The position numbers and the translations under genes were made by a program. A stretch of 64,000 nt of DNA from contig CAWGNT010000014.1 in NCBI GenBank assembly GCA_963824085.1, positions 372,001 to 436,000 on the forward strand. The letters run 5' to 3'. This DNA comes from JARRNE01 sp963824085. GTDB lineage: Bacteria > Pseudomonadota > Gammaproteobacteria > Chromatiales > Chromatiaceae. Within the stretch, counting starts at the first letter, position 1. The number at the start of each line of letters is the position of its first letter. Shown here one piece after another: positions 1-9,082 of this stretch. The notes beneath the pieces are model-generated. The model saw only the letters and a program-made list of their open reading frames with translations, did no database searches and was not told the DNA's origin.

Positions 1-2178
1 GTCGTCGAGCGCGATCCTCACCACCGGATACCCCGCCTGCTCGAGGGCGGCGAGACGGTCCAGCCGTTCCTGGCCCTGCACCTCGGACAGGCTCAGGTAG
101 ACGAACACCCGGTCGTCGCCGTACACCTCCGGAGCGCCGAGCGGCTCATCCACGACCGGCAGTAGACCTTGTCCGTCCTTGCCGGTGCTCTCGGCGAGGA
201 GCTGCTCGACCCACATGCCGAAGGGTGCGATCGGCTCGTCGATGGCGAACGTCACCTTGTTTCTCCCTGCCCGAGCATGCGCGCCCAGCGCGGCGCCAAG
301 GCGGAGTCCAGAGTTGGCGGGAGCCGGCAGCGCCGGCGCGCAGCTGGTCAGCTGGTAGGCAGCGCGGTCCAACAGCCGGCGCAGATCCATACCGAGCAGC
401 GCCATCGGCACCAAGCCCACGTACGATAAGGCCGAGTAGCGCCCGCCGATGTCCTCCTGGTTCAAAAAGATGCGACGGAAGCCGCGCTCGCGAGCCTCGT
501 CGGCCAGCGGGCTTCCCGGGTCGGTAATGGCCACGAACCGGCCGCCCGGGTCCGCGATCCCAGCGTTGCGCACCGCCTCGAAGAAGTACCGGTAGTGGCT
601 CAGGGTTTCAGTGGTGGTTCCGGACTTGCTCGCCGCAATGAAGAGGGTCTCGCCCGGGTTCACCCGCTGCTCCACTGCCTGCAGCGCCGCGGGGGCGGTG
701 CTGTCGAGGACCATGAGATCCGGGAGCTCCTCCGCCGGTCCAAACACCCGTGCGCAGACGGCGGGGCACAGGCTGCTGCCGCCCATTCCGAGCAACACGA
801 CCGTACGCACGCCTTCGACCCTGATGGTGCGGGCGAAGTCGTTGAGCTCGTCGACGCGCGGGCGAAAGTTGTCGATGCAGTCGAGCCAGCCGAGGCGGTC
901 GGCAACCGCGTGGGCGGTCGCGGGATCGAGCGTCCACAAGGTCGCGTCGCGGGCATGCAGGCGGCGGGCGAACTGCTGCTCTGCCAAGGCGTCGAGCGCC
1001 TCCGAGACGTCACCTTCGGGGCCGGAGAAGGCCGGTCCGGCGGCCGCGGCACCGCAGACAGCGACACGTTTGCGCTGCAGTGTCGCCATCAGGTCATTGT
1101 AAGGATCGACGAACTTCTGCATGCCCTCGTCGAGAAGCTGCTGGGTCACGCAGTCGAAATCGATACCCGCGGCAGCGATGCCGGCCATTACCCGCTCGGC
1201 GTCGTCTATGTCTTGCTCGACCGTCGCGGACCGCACCGTTCCGTGGTCGGCGAAGGCCCGGATGGTCTGGTCGGGCATGGTGTTGACGGTGTCCGGACCG
1301 ATCAGCGGGTCGACGTAACGCACGTCGTAATAGAGCGGATTCTTTGTGCTGGTGGACGCCCACAGCACCCGCTGAACGCGCGCCCCTTGCTTCTCGAGCG
1401 CCGCCCAGCGCTCCCCTGAGAACAGGCGCTTGAAGCTCTGATAGGCCAGCTTGGCGTTGGCGACGGCCGCACGGCCCAGAAGGCGCTCCGGCGGCGCGGC
1501 CTCGCCCGGCGCGGCGGGAATCCGAATGCGCTGCCCAAGGAGCTTGTCGGTGAGGACATCGATGCGGCTGAGAAAGAAGCTCGCCACCGAAGCCACCGAG
1601 CGCAGATCGCGCCCGTCCGCCGCGCGGCGCTCCAGCGCCCGAATGTAGGCCTCGGCCACCGCCTCGTACGAGGCGAGCGAGAACAAGAGGGTGATGTTGA
1701 CGTTCACACCCTCGAATAGCATCTGCTCGACGGCCGGAACGCCCGCGGGACTGCCGGGTATCTTAATAAACACGTTGGGCCGATCAACCGCCTGGAACAG
1801 TCGCCGCGCCTCCGCCATGGTGGCCTCGGTGTCGTGCACCAGGTAGGGCGATACCTCCAGGCTCACGAAGCCGTCGCCGCCGTCGGAGTCCTTAAAGACC
1901 GGGCGCAGCGTATCGCAGGCGTCGCGGATGTCGGCCACCGCGAGCCGCTCGAAGATGGCGTCGGCGGCGAACCCTTCGCGGGACAGGGCCTCGACCTGCT
2001 TGTCATAGGCCTCGCCCTTGGAGATCGCCTTGTCGAAGATGGCCGGGTTGGATGTAATGCCGCGCAGCCCTTCTTCGCGCACCCTGCGCGCCAGCCCGCC
2101 ACTCTCGATCATGTCGCGGGTCAAATTGTCCAGCCAGTAGCTCTGGCCGTGCCTGTGAAGCTCAAGCAACGGATTCAT
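1..2178 (-). CDS. tal-pgi: Bifunctional transaldolase / glucose-6-phosphate isomerase (3' end off window)
   Basis: The frame is open from the ATG at 2178 to the left edge, giving at least 726 codons. An AGGAG ribosome site lies 7 bases upstream of the start. The first ~370 residues are transaldolase: GITSNPAIFDKAIS near residue 33 and an FIKIPGS segment carrying the Schiff-base lysine. The second part is phosphoglucose isomerase, with LGMGGSSLCP and the ASKSGTTTETLSHY sugar-phosphate signature; its C-terminus lies beyond position 1. Transaldolase moves a dihydroxyacetone unit between sugar phosphates and the isomerase interconverts glucose-6-P and fructose-6-P, both in the cytosol. It is the last gene of a minus-strand run tkt-fbp-rpe-tal/pgi, 56 bases after rpe. 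Tal-Pgi fusions are known in several autotrophic and methanotrophic proteobacteria. Fusion identity is read directly from the motifs. Confidence 0.93.
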   Translation of the reverse strand, partial: MNPLLELHRHGQSYWLDNLTRDMIESGGLARRVREEGLRGITSNPAIFDKAISKGEAYDKQVEALSREGFAADAIFERLAVADIRDACDTLRPVFKDSDGGDGFVSLEVSPYLVHDTEATMAEARRLFQAVDRPNVFIKIPGSPAGVPAVEQMLFEGVNVNITLLFSLASYEAVAEAYIRALERRAADGRDLRSVASVASFFLSRIDVLTDKLLGQRIRIPAAPGEAAPPERLLGRAAVANAKLAYQSFKRLFSGERWAALEKQGARVQRVLWASTSTKNPLYYDVRYVDPLIGPDTVNTMPDQTIRAFADHGTVRSATVEQDIDDAERVMAGIAAAGIDFDCVTQQLLDEGMQKFVDPYNDLMATLQRKRVAVCGAAAAGPAFSGPEGDVSEALDALAEQQFARRLHARDATLWTLDPATAHAVADRLGWLDCIDNFRPRVDELNDFARTIRVEGVRTVVLLGMGGSSLCPAVCARVFGPAEELPDLMVLDSTAPAALQAVEQRVNPGETLFIAASKSGTTTETLSHYRYFFEAVRNAGIADPGGRFVAITDPGSPLADEARERGFRRIFLNQEDIGGRYSALSYVGLVPMALLGMDLRRLLDRAAYQLTSCAPALPAPANSGLRLGAALGAHARAGRNKVTFAIDEPIAPFGMWVEQLLAESTGKDGQGLLPVVDEPLGAPEVYGDDRVFVYLSLSEVQGQERLDRLAALEQAGYPVVRIALDD

Positions 2179-2234
2179 GTCGGTTCTCCTGTCTGTGCGG
2201 GCCCGAAAGCGTCGGAACGGGCCCGTGATCTTCC

Positions 2235-2897
2235 TTATCCATCAACGGCATTGGCGAGCACGCGCAGCCCAGCGGCAGGTCCCTCGGGATGGCCGAAGAC
2301 CGCGCTGCCCGCCACCAGGACATTCGCACCGGCTGCGACCACGGCGGGCGCCGTGCCGCTGTCGATTCCACCGTCGACCGCTAGCTCGCACCCCGGGTTG
2401 CGTCCCCTCAACATGGCCGCAGTACGCCGGACCTTGTCCACCATCTCCGGGATGAACGCCTGGCCGCCGAAACCCGGGTTCACGGTCATGACGAGCACGA
2501 GCTCGAGAGATCCGACGATCTCGGACAGGACCTCAGGCGGCGTCGCCGGGTTGATCACCACCGCGGGGCGCGCGCCGAGCGCGCGGATCTGCTGGATGGT
2601 GCGGTGAAGGTGCGGCGATACCTCTTGGTGAACTATGACCGTCGAGGCCCCAGCCTCCACAAAGTCTTCGAGATAGCGTTCCGGGTGGCCGATCATGAGG
2701 TGAACGGTGAGCGGCAGGCGGGTTGCCTTCCGCACTGCCCGCACCACCGGCAGCCCGAAGCTGATGTTCGGCACGAAAAGCCCGTCCATGACGTCGAGGT
2801 GCAGCCTGTCGGCCCCGGCGGACTCGACGGCGCGCACGGCCTCGCCCAGTGCCAAGAGGTCGGCGGCCAGCAGGGAGGGGGCGATACGGACAGTCAC
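2235..2897 (-). CDS. rpe: Ribulose-phosphate 3-epimerase
   Basis: A 220-residue protein of normal family length. It begins RIAPSLLAADLLAL, followed by the HLDVMDGLFVPN metal/substrate motif, VHLMI, VMTVNPGFGGQ and a final VDGGID segment, together the hallmark loops of the TIM-barrel epimerase. It interconverts ribulose-5-P and xylulose-5-P in the pentose-phosphate and Calvin pathways. Its ATG overlaps the fbp stop codon (ATGA, 4 bases), so the two genes are probably translationally coupled. It lies between fbp upstream and tal-pgi downstream in the same transcription direction. Confidence 0.96.
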   Translation of the reverse strand: MTVRIAPSLLAADLLALGEAVRAVESAGADRLHLDVMDGLFVPNISFGLPVVRAVRKATRLPLTVHLMIGHPERYLEDFVEAGASTVIVHQEVSPHLHRTIQQIRALGARPAVVINPATPPEVLSEIVGSLELVLVMTVNPGFGGQAFIPEMVDKVRRTAAMLRGRNPGCELAVDGGIDSGTAPAVVAAGANVLVAGSAVFGHPEGPAAGLRVLANAVDG

Positions 2898-3931
2898 CCT
2901 GCAGCCTCCGCTAGGAAACGCTCGTACGTCGCCACATCCTCGGCGCTACCCAACGCAAGGGGTGTCGTCTGATGCAGCGAGCGCCTCGGGACCTCGATGA
3001 TGCGGCCGCGGCCGCTGCTCGCCCGACCGCCCGCGGCCTCCACCAGGAACCCAAGCGGTGCGGCCTCGTAGAGCAGCCGCAGCTTGCCCTCGGGGTGGTC
3101 CTTGTCGGCCGGGTAGCAGTAGATCCCGCCCTCGAGAAGGATACGGTGGAGATCGGCCATGAGTGCCCCGGAGTAGCGCAGCGTGTAGGGGCGGCCCGCC
3201 TGCGGAGAGACCTCGTCCAGATGACGGATGAATGCCAGCACGCCCGGCTCCCACAGGTGAGACTTGCCCGTGTTGATGCTGTAGGCCCCGCCCGAACGCG
3301 GACATTGGATATGGGGATGCGACAGCAGGAGCTCCCCGATGCCCTGGTCGAGAACAAAGCCGTCAACTCCCTCGCCCATGCTGTAGACGAAGGCGATTGC
3401 GGCTCCGTAGAGCACGTAACCGGCGGCGACCAGCGAGGACTCGTTCAGCAGCTCCTGCTCGACGTGGGTACAGCTGCCGGAGCGGGTTCGCTGGTAGACC
3501 CCGAAGATGGAGCCCATGCTGGTGCCCACCTTCAGGTTGCTCGATCCGTCGATCGGGTCGATGCAGACGAAGTATTCCGCCTCACCGTGACAATGCTGGA
3601 CCTCGACCTGCTCCAGCTCTTCCGAGACCACCGCAGCCACCAGGCCGCTGGCGTCCAAGCAGTCCAGAAATATCTGGTTGGCCAGGACGTCGAGCTCCTT
3701 CTGGGCGTCGCCGCTTGCGTTGGCGCTGCCGACGGTTCCAAGCCGCCCGGTCAGTGCCGCCTGGCGGGTCTCCCGCGCAACAACCTTCGCGGCGAACGCG
3801 ATCTCGGCCACGAGCACTGCAAGCTGAGGGGCGCCGCGCTCGGCGGCCCGGGCGGCCGCGTGACGCTGCAGGGTGGTGGCCTGCGAGCTGCGCGCGACCT
3901 GATCCGCGCGCTGTGAGGCTACATCGTTCAT
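2894..3931 (-). CDS. fbp: Class I fructose-1,6-bisphosphatase
   Basis: A 345-residue protein of family-typical size. It contains the metal-binding CIDPIDGSSNL motif, VGTSMGSIFGVY after it, and YSGALMADLHRIL plus LRLLYEAAPLGFLVE in the C-terminal half, all diagnostic of class I FBPase. It removes the 1-phosphate from fructose-1,6-bisphosphate for gluconeogenesis or Calvin-cycle regeneration. The start is supported by AAAGGAGA 8 bases upstream. A 163-base gap separates it from tkt upstream; its stop overlaps rpe. The first ~60 residues are alanine/arginine-rich and less recognisable. Confidence 0.96.
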   Translation of the reverse strand: MNDVASQRADQVARSSQATTLQRHAAARAAERGAPQLAVLVAEIAFAAKVVARETRQAALTGRLGTVGSANASGDAQKELDVLANQIFLDCLDASGLVAAVVSEELEQVEVQHCHGEAEYFVCIDPIDGSSNLKVGTSMGSIFGVYQRTRSGSCTHVEQELLNESSLVAAGYVLYGAAIAFVYSMGEGVDGFVLDQGIGELLLSHPHIQCPRSGGAYSINTGKSHLWEPGVLAFIRHLDEVSPQAGRPYTLRYSGALMADLHRILLEGGIYCYPADKDHPEGKLRLLYEAAPLGFLVEAAGGRASSGRGRIIEVPRRSLHQTTPLALGSAEDVATYERFLAEAAG

Positions 3932-4094
3932 CGTCCACTCTCCTTTGCTCTGTCACCTTCCCTGCCGGACCGGCAAATGTTGGGGGGCACTGTGCGCACC
4001 GTTCGGCCTCTTGCCGCGCCTGTCGTGCTCACACGCCTCCCCGTGCCCGATCCGCAGGAATGGGTTTCCTCTTCCCGCTAGCTTCCGCTCCGCT

Positions 4095-5948
4095 TCAGCT
4101 AAGCGCGCGCACCGTCTCGGCAATAGCCGCACGGTCTATGCCCTCCAGGGAGAGAAGCTCAGGCGGCTTGCCACTGCGCGGCTTGGTGCGCACGGCAAGC
4201 GAGCGGAAGCGCATCGGAGTGCCCGCGAGCGCCGCCGCGACCGCCTCGCCGATGCCGCCTGCGGCGTGGTGATCCTCCACAGTGATCACCACCCCCGTCT
4301 CGCGCGCCGCCGTCTTCAGGGTGTCACGGTCCAAAGGCTGGACGCTGTAGAGGTCGATGACCCGGACGGGGATGCCCTCGCCGGCCAGCTCCTCCTGTGC
4401 CGCCAAGGCCTCATGCAGGGTTATCCCCGCGCCAATGACGGTCGCCCGATCGGTTTCCGAGGAGCGCACCACCTTGCAGCCTCCGATCGTGAACTTGTCG
4501 TCCGCCGAGTAGATGACCGGAGTGCCGCCGCGGGTGGTGCGCAGATAGACCATCCCGGGGTGTTCGGCGGAAAGCTCCACGAGCCGCTCGCAGGACACGG
4601 CATCGCTCGGATAGAGCACGATACCCTCGCGCAGGGAGCGGAACATGGCCAGGTCCTCGAGACCCATCTGCGAAGGGCCGTCCTCGCCGATGGACACGCC
4701 GGCGTGTGAGCCGACCACCTTGAGGTTCGGCTCCGAGTATTGGCTCATCCGTATCTGATCGAAGGCTCGGGTGAGGAAGGCGGCAAAGCTGGAGACGAAG
4801 GGGATCTTGCCGCGCATGGCCAGACCCAGCGCCGCGCCCGCCATGTTCTGCTCGGCGATGTACATCTCGAAGAAGCGGTCCGGGTGGGCGTCCTTGAAGT
4901 ACTCGGCGCGTGTGGAATTGCTCACCTCGCCGTCTAGGCTGATCAGGTCGGGGAACCGGTCTGCGATTCGCACCAGGGCATTGCCGTAGGCGCTGCGGGT
5001 CGCAACCTTGTCCCCGAGCTTATACTCCGGCGCCCCGGCTTCGCCCGCCGCAGCAGGCTCAGGACGTCGGTCCACGGGTCGGAGCATTTCCCCGTGGGCG
5101 CCGTGGTCCACCTCGCCCAGACCCTTCAGGGCCTGCTCCAGCGCGTCACCCTCCAGCGCCTTGCCGTGATAGCCGTTCTGGTTCTCGACCGACGGAGCTC
5201 CCTTCCCTTTCACCGTGTGTGCAATCACCATCACGGGCCGGTCCGTCCGCTCGGTTGCGGCCCGGTATGCGGCAGCGATCTCCTCGAAGGAGTGCCCGTT
5301 TTCCACCACGATAGTGCGCCAGCCGAAGGCATCGACTCGGCGCCGGTAGGCATCGAGGTCGTACCCGTGCATGGTCTCGCCGCGTTGGCCCAGCCGGTTC
5401 ACGTCGAGGACGCCGACCAGGTTGTCGAGGCCATAATGAGCAGCGAGCTCCATGGCCTCCCACTGCGACCCTTCCGCCATCTCGCTGTCGCCAAGCAGCA
5501 CCCAGGTGCGGTAGGGGAGCCGATCCAGGTACTTCGCATTGAGGGCCATCCCCACGCCAATGGAGAGTCCCTGTCCGAGCGAGCCGGTGGCCGCCTCGGT
5601 GTAGGGGAACGCCGTCGACGGATGCCCTTCCAGCGGACTGCCGAAGGAGCGGTAGGTCATCATTTCCTCTTCGCTCAGCGCGCCCGCAGCGGCCCACAGC
5701 GCGTAAAACAGCGGAGACGCATGGCCTTTCGAAAAGATGAGGCGGTCGTTGTTGGGATATCCGGGCTCATCGAGCCGAAAGCGGAAGAATCCCCCGAACA
5801 GCAAGCCGCTCATGAGCTCCACCGCCGACAAGGACGAGGTCGGGTGTCCCGACCCCGCCTGACCGGTCGCGCTCAGGATCAGCCACCGCATGCGCGTCGC
5901 AATGCGGGTGAGGTGGTCTATCTCGGGTTGGCGCGTCATGTCATCCAC
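4095..5948 (-). CDS. tkt: Transketolase, compact animal-like form
   Basis: A 617-residue thiamine-diphosphate enzyme that transfers two-carbon units between sugar phosphates. Visible motifs are AGSGHPTSSLSAVE (N-terminal substrate loop), SKGHASPLFYALWA, GSLGQGLSIGVGMALN, the ThDP fold segment LLGDSEMAEGSQWEAM, then GVSIGEDGPSQMGLEDLAMFR and TVEDHHAAGGIGEAVA in the C-terminal part. Its length and spacing resemble the ~620-residue animal transketolases more than the ~660-residue TktA of E. coli. The start is taken as GTG at 5948, five bases after GGAGGAGG; ATG at 5939 is the alternative. It is the first gene of the fbp-rpe-tal/pgi group, and its promoter should lie in the divergent gap 5949-6603. 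Confidence 0.94.
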   Translation of the reverse strand: MDDMTRQPEIDHLTRIATRMRWLILSATGQAGSGHPTSSLSAVELMSGLLFGGFFRFRLDEPGYPNNDRLIFSKGHASPLFYALWAAAGALSEEEMMTYRSFGSPLEGHPSTAFPYTEAATGSLGQGLSIGVGMALNAKYLDRLPYRTWVLLGDSEMAEGSQWEAMELAAHYGLDNLVGVLDVNRLGQRGETMHGYDLDAYRRRVDAFGWRTIVVENGHSFEEIAAAYRAATERTDRPVMVIAHTVKGKGAPSVENQNGYHGKALEGDALEQALKGLGEVDHGAHGEMLRPVDRRPEPAAAGEAGAPEYKLGDKVATRSAYGNALVRIADRFPDLISLDGEVSNSTRAEYFKDAHPDRFFEMYIAEQNMAGAALGLAMRGKIPFVSSFAAFLTRAFDQIRMSQYSEPNLKVVGSHAGVSIGEDGPSQMGLEDLAMFRSLREGIVLYPSDAVSCERLVELSAEHPGMVYLRTTRGGTPVIYSADDKFTIGGCKVVRSSETDRATVIGAGITLHEALAAQEELAGEGIPVRVIDLYSVQPLDRDTLKTAARETGVVITVEDHHAAGGIGEAVAAALAGTPMRFRSLAVRTKPRSGKPPELLSLEGIDRAAIAETVRALS

Positions 5949-6603
5949 GGCATCCTCCTCCGCGACCGGGTCGTCTGCAGTAACTACGAGCCTTGCCCCG
6001 CTGCATGCCCGGCAGCGAGCGCGGCCCGCCCTTTAGCAACGACTTCCCGCAGATCGCATGCCAGGCCATCCGTGCCCCGGTCAGGGCGCACCGCAGACGT
6101 CGCGCCGCCGGGAGCCAGCCGCGCCATGGGGGGGAAATGACCCGAAACGGGGCACATGAGCCACTGACCCTCCCCCCCGACCGGCCACTAACGACCTGAT
6201 CCCTCGCCAGATGGGCGAACGCCCTTGCCTCGTCCCCGGCTGGATACCGACGTCGCGGCGCCCAGGCTGCGTCGGCCGGGCGGAGTCTCGAACGGACATC
6301 AGGTCCTTTTCTTGCATCCACGAGATTCGAAGGGGTACGGCCAAGCAAACTCCATTGGTTTTTGCGCGGCTCGGATCGAACGACAGCTCGACCTGATCAC
6401 TGGCCTTCCTTTGATTCACCCCTGTGGCCGTTCGTGCCGACCTGCCAACACCATTCGGGACCATGGGGAACGCACACCACCGGCCGCAGGCCCGCAACGC
6501 CGGGGCATCAGGCCGCGGCGGAGTCGCGTCCCCCGCGACCGACGGTGAGACCCGAGGAAGATTCGCCGACGATCCGGCACGAGACCAACCGAGGAGCATA
6601 TAC
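5949..6603. other. Divergent intergenic region, no gene seen
   Basis: This 655-base stretch lies between the divergent tkt and HtrA-like genes and should hold both promoters. Frames crossing it are arginine- and proline-rich with no recognisable motif. I could not place a -35/-10 pair with confidence. Confidence 0.5.
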
Positions 6604-7698
6604 GTGAAAGACCGTGTCATACGCTGGGCCCTGCTGGTGTTCGCACTCGCAGCGGCGGGGTGGGTTTCCTTCGACTACGTGCAGCTTGCCGCCTACAGCG
6701 CCACAACGGCGAGGGCAGTCACGCCCCGTGGCAATCTCACGCAGGTGGAAGACACCGCCATCAAGATCTTCAAAGAGATCAGCCCGTCGGTGGCCTTCGT
6801 CTCAACGCTGGAACAATTGCACGAGCTCTCGCCCGAATCCGCCGTGGAGCGGATAGGTACAGGCTCCGGGTTCGTCTGGGACGCCGCAGGGCACATCGTC
6901 ACCAATTACCACGTAGTGCAGGGCGCTCAACGCATAGCCGTGCGCTTCGGCTCAGGGGCGCTGCACCGGGCGGTCGTGGTCGGCACCGCGCCCTACTACG
7001 ACCTCGCGGTTCTACGCATTCAGGGCGGCCATCAGATCTACAAACCGGTGCCCATCGGATCGTCCGCCAACCTCCAAGTCGGGCAGTACGTGTATGCCAT
7101 CGGCAATCCGTTCGGACTATCGAGGACCCTCACTCACGGACTGGTGAGCGCCTTGAAGCGACGGCTCCCCACCCGCGGCGGGCGCGAAGTCCGCGGCGTC
7201 ATCCAGACCGACGCCCCTATCAACCCGGGCAACTCTGGCGGCCCGCTGCTCGACTCCGCTGGGCGACTCATCGGGGTCAACACGGCGATCCTTTCCCGCA
7301 GCGGCGCGTCCGACGGGGTGGGCTTCGCCGTACCGGTCGATCTCGTCAACCGGGTGGTCACGAGCCTGATCCGCGAAGGTCGGGTACCTACCCCCGGCAT
7401 CGGAATCGCCGCCCTGAGTGAAGAGATGACCGCGCACTTGGACGTGGACGGCGTGGTGGTCGGCGCCGTCGAGCCCGGCTCCCCGGCAGCCAAGGCGGGG
7501 CTCGAAGGGATCGACACCTCGACCGGCGAAATCGGCGACGTCATTACGCAGGTGGACGGCAAGCCCGTGCACACCATCGCCGACCTGGCGGCCGACCTGG
7601 ACGAGATCGGCGTCGGCAAGAAGGCGACTCTGACAGTGGAGCGAAACGGCTCGACACGCAAGGTCCCGGTCTCAGTGGCGGACATTTCAAAGCAGTGA
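6604..7698 (+). CDS. HtrA/DegS-type periplasmic serine protease with one PDZ domain
   Basis: A 364-residue trypsin-like protease anchored or exported by an N-terminal hydrophobic segment (residues 8-22). The catalytic triad is complete: His103 in TNYHVVQ, Asp133 in YYDLAVLRI and Ser211 in NPGNSGGPLL. Residues ~265-360 form a single PDZ domain with GAVEPGSPAAKAGL and GDVITQVDGKPV. One PDZ and a single membrane anchor make it DegS-like in layout; the family degrades or senses misfolded envelope proteins. The start is GTG at 6604, 7 bases after GAGGAG; the frame stays open upstream to 6424 but those residues look non-coding. The gene is apparently monocistronic. Its exact role (sigma-E sensing versus quality control) cannot be told from sequence. 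Confidence 0.92.
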   Translation: MKDRVIRWALLVFALAAAGWVSFDYVQLAAYSATTARAVTPRGNLTQVEDTAIKIFKEISPSVAFVSTLEQLHELSPESAVERIGTGSGFVWDAAGHIVTNYHVVQGAQRIAVRFGSGALHRAVVVGTAPYYDLAVLRIQGGHQIYKPVPIGSSANLQVGQYVYAIGNPFGLSRTLTHGLVSALKRRLPTRGGREVRGVIQTDAPINPGNSGGPLLDSAGRLIGVNTAILSRSGASDGVGFAVPVDLVNRVVTSLIREGRVPTPGIGIAALSEEMTAHLDVDGVVVGAVEPGSPAAKAGLEGIDTSTGEIGDVITQVDGKPVHTIADLAADLDEIGVGKKATLTVERNGSTRKVPVSVADISKQ

Positions 7699-7713
7699 TT
7701 CCCAAGGGCCCAC

Positions 7714-7735
7714 CTTTTGTGTCCTTCGTGGTGAA
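7714..7735. repeat. Half copy of a dispersed CACGAAG-type intergenic repeat
   Basis: The segment reads TTTTGTGTCCTTCGTGGTG, the reverse complement of the arm found at 35413-35441. It lies just after the protease stop codon. Seen directly; function unknown. Confidence 0.5.
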
Positions 7736-7781
7736 ACAGCGTCCAAACGGGTAGCCTTGTTCTGTCAGGTCGCCTAGGGAG

Positions 7782-7813
7782 CGCTGAGTAAGTCCGTCCG
7801 GGATTACTCAGCG
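7782..7813. promoter_or_regulatory. Perfect 10-bp inverted repeat upstream of the efflux genes
   Basis: CGCTGAGTAA and TTACTCAGCG form a perfect 10-base inverted repeat around a 12-base spacer. It has no T-run, so an intrinsic terminator is unlikely. Its place 75 bases before the membrane-fusion protein gene suggests an operator or an mRNA hairpin; this is inference. Confidence 0.45.
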
Positions 7814-7888
7814 TGCGAGGCGTTCCTGCCCAGCGGGTGACGCTGATTTGACCAGCGTCTTATTAGGCCGTGACGACCACGACCTTGC

Positions 7889-9082
7889 ATGCGAACGGAC
7901 AGACCGGTTCGGCCATCGGGATTTCCCCGATACCCCCCGCTTGTGGACGCCATGTCAACGAAAAGCACGGAGCAAGTTTGCGGTAGGCCCGTTCGGCGCC
8001 GCCACGGATCGAGCGATTGGCACGTCTTCCCGCGCGGCTCCAGCCCAGCAGCCGGCATTTTCGCCCTTCTGCTTCTTGCTGGCTTGGGAGTGACCACGAC
8101 GGCACAGGATGCGGCGACGGGTCAGATCGCTGCCGTGCCCGCGCAGGCGGCCAGCTACCAGCCTGAGTTTCGCGGTTACGCGCGCGTGGCTCCGATCCAG
8201 ATGGTTACCGTCAAGGTGGGCCTTAAGGGTGTGATCGAGGATCTCGCTGTGCGACCCGGGCAGCGGCTCTCCGCCGGTGATGCCATTGCGCGCGTCGGCG
8301 GGCCGGACCAAGAAGAGGCGATAAAGGAGGCGCAGGCACAGCTCTCCGCTGCCAGGCAGACGTACGCGGCTGCCAGCGACGCCGAGCAGGCTGTTCGCGA
8401 CACCTACCCGAAATTCGCCGATCGGGCGCAGCTCGATCGTGCCAAAGCGGAGCTGGCGGCCGCCGAGGCGGGAGTGGCCGACGCAAGAGCCGAGCTCGCC
8501 CGCGTACAGGCGCTCAGCACCATCGTGAGTCCGGCATCCGGACAGGTTGTTGCGCTGCCGGCCGCAAATGGGGATCAAGTCGTCGGGGACAGCCCGGTGC
8601 TTGTCCTCCAACCGGACCATGATCTCTGGCTCCGAGCCATCTTCTATGACGCCCCGACTGATCTGCTGACCCCGGGCCGCTCGGCCAGGTTTCTCCCCGC
8701 CGAAGGGGCCAAGGGGCTGGCAGTACGACTCGCGCAGCTGCTTCCTTCTCTCCGCCCGGATGGGGGACTCACGGCGTTCTTTGAAGCCGTCGCGAGCGCG
8801 CCTCGCTGGAAAAGCGGCGAGGCAGGGGAAGTGGTAATCGCGGGGGCCTCCAGAGATGTGGTCGCGGTCCCCACCGAGGCATTGGTCCTTGACCAAGGCC
8901 GCTGGTGGGTCCTGGAGAAGACCGGCGGCCACCTCCGCAACACTCCCGTGGAGATCGGGCCGAGCAAAGGTCATCAAACCTTGGTCCTGAGTGGGCTTGC
9001 AGCAGGCGACGAGGTGGTGGTCCGTGACGCGTACCTTCTTTTTCATCGGAAATTCGGGCAGCACTACACACCGCCCGACTGA
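7889..9082 (+). CDS. Periplasmic membrane-fusion protein of an RND efflux system
   Basis: Up to 397 residues. A hydrophobic export segment lies near residues 54-72, followed by a lipoyl/barrel-sandwich half (VKVGLKGVIEDLAVRPGQRLSAGDAIARV), an alpha-helical hairpin rich in Ala and Glu (~residues 150-215), the second lipoyl half (VSPASGQVVALPAANGDQV) and a beta-barrel domain. This is the HlyD/AcrA-like adaptor architecture that links an inner-membrane RND pump to an outer-membrane channel. Its TGA overlaps the ATG of the pump gene by one base, indicating coupling. The start is uncertain: ATG at 7952 is an alternative, and neither start has a clear ribosome site. No TolC-like gene is nearby. Confidence 0.88.
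   Translation: MRTDRPVRPSGFPRYPPLVDAMSTKSTEQVCGRPVRRRHGSSDWHVFPRGSSPAAGIFALLLLAGLGVTTTAQDAATGQIAAVPAQAASYQPEFRGYARVAPIQMVTVKVGLKGVIEDLAVRPGQRLSAGDAIARVGGPDQEEAIKEAQAQLSAARQTYAAASDAEQAVRDTYPKFADRAQLDRAKAELAAAEAGVADARAELARVQALSTIVSPASGQVVALPAANGDQVVGDSPVLVLQPDHDLWLRAIFYDAPTDLLTPGRSARFLPAEGAKGLAVRLAQLLPSLRPDGGLTAFFEAVASAPRWKSGEAGEVVIAGASRDVVAVPTEALVLDQGRWWVLEKTGGHLRNTPVEIGPSKGHQTLVLSGLAAGDEVVVRDAYLLFHRKFGQHYTPPD

Noticed and set aside
595..1419. Long plus-strand frame opposite tal-pgi
   Set aside because: It is antisense to a well-recognised transaldolase/isomerase frame and has no motif of its own.
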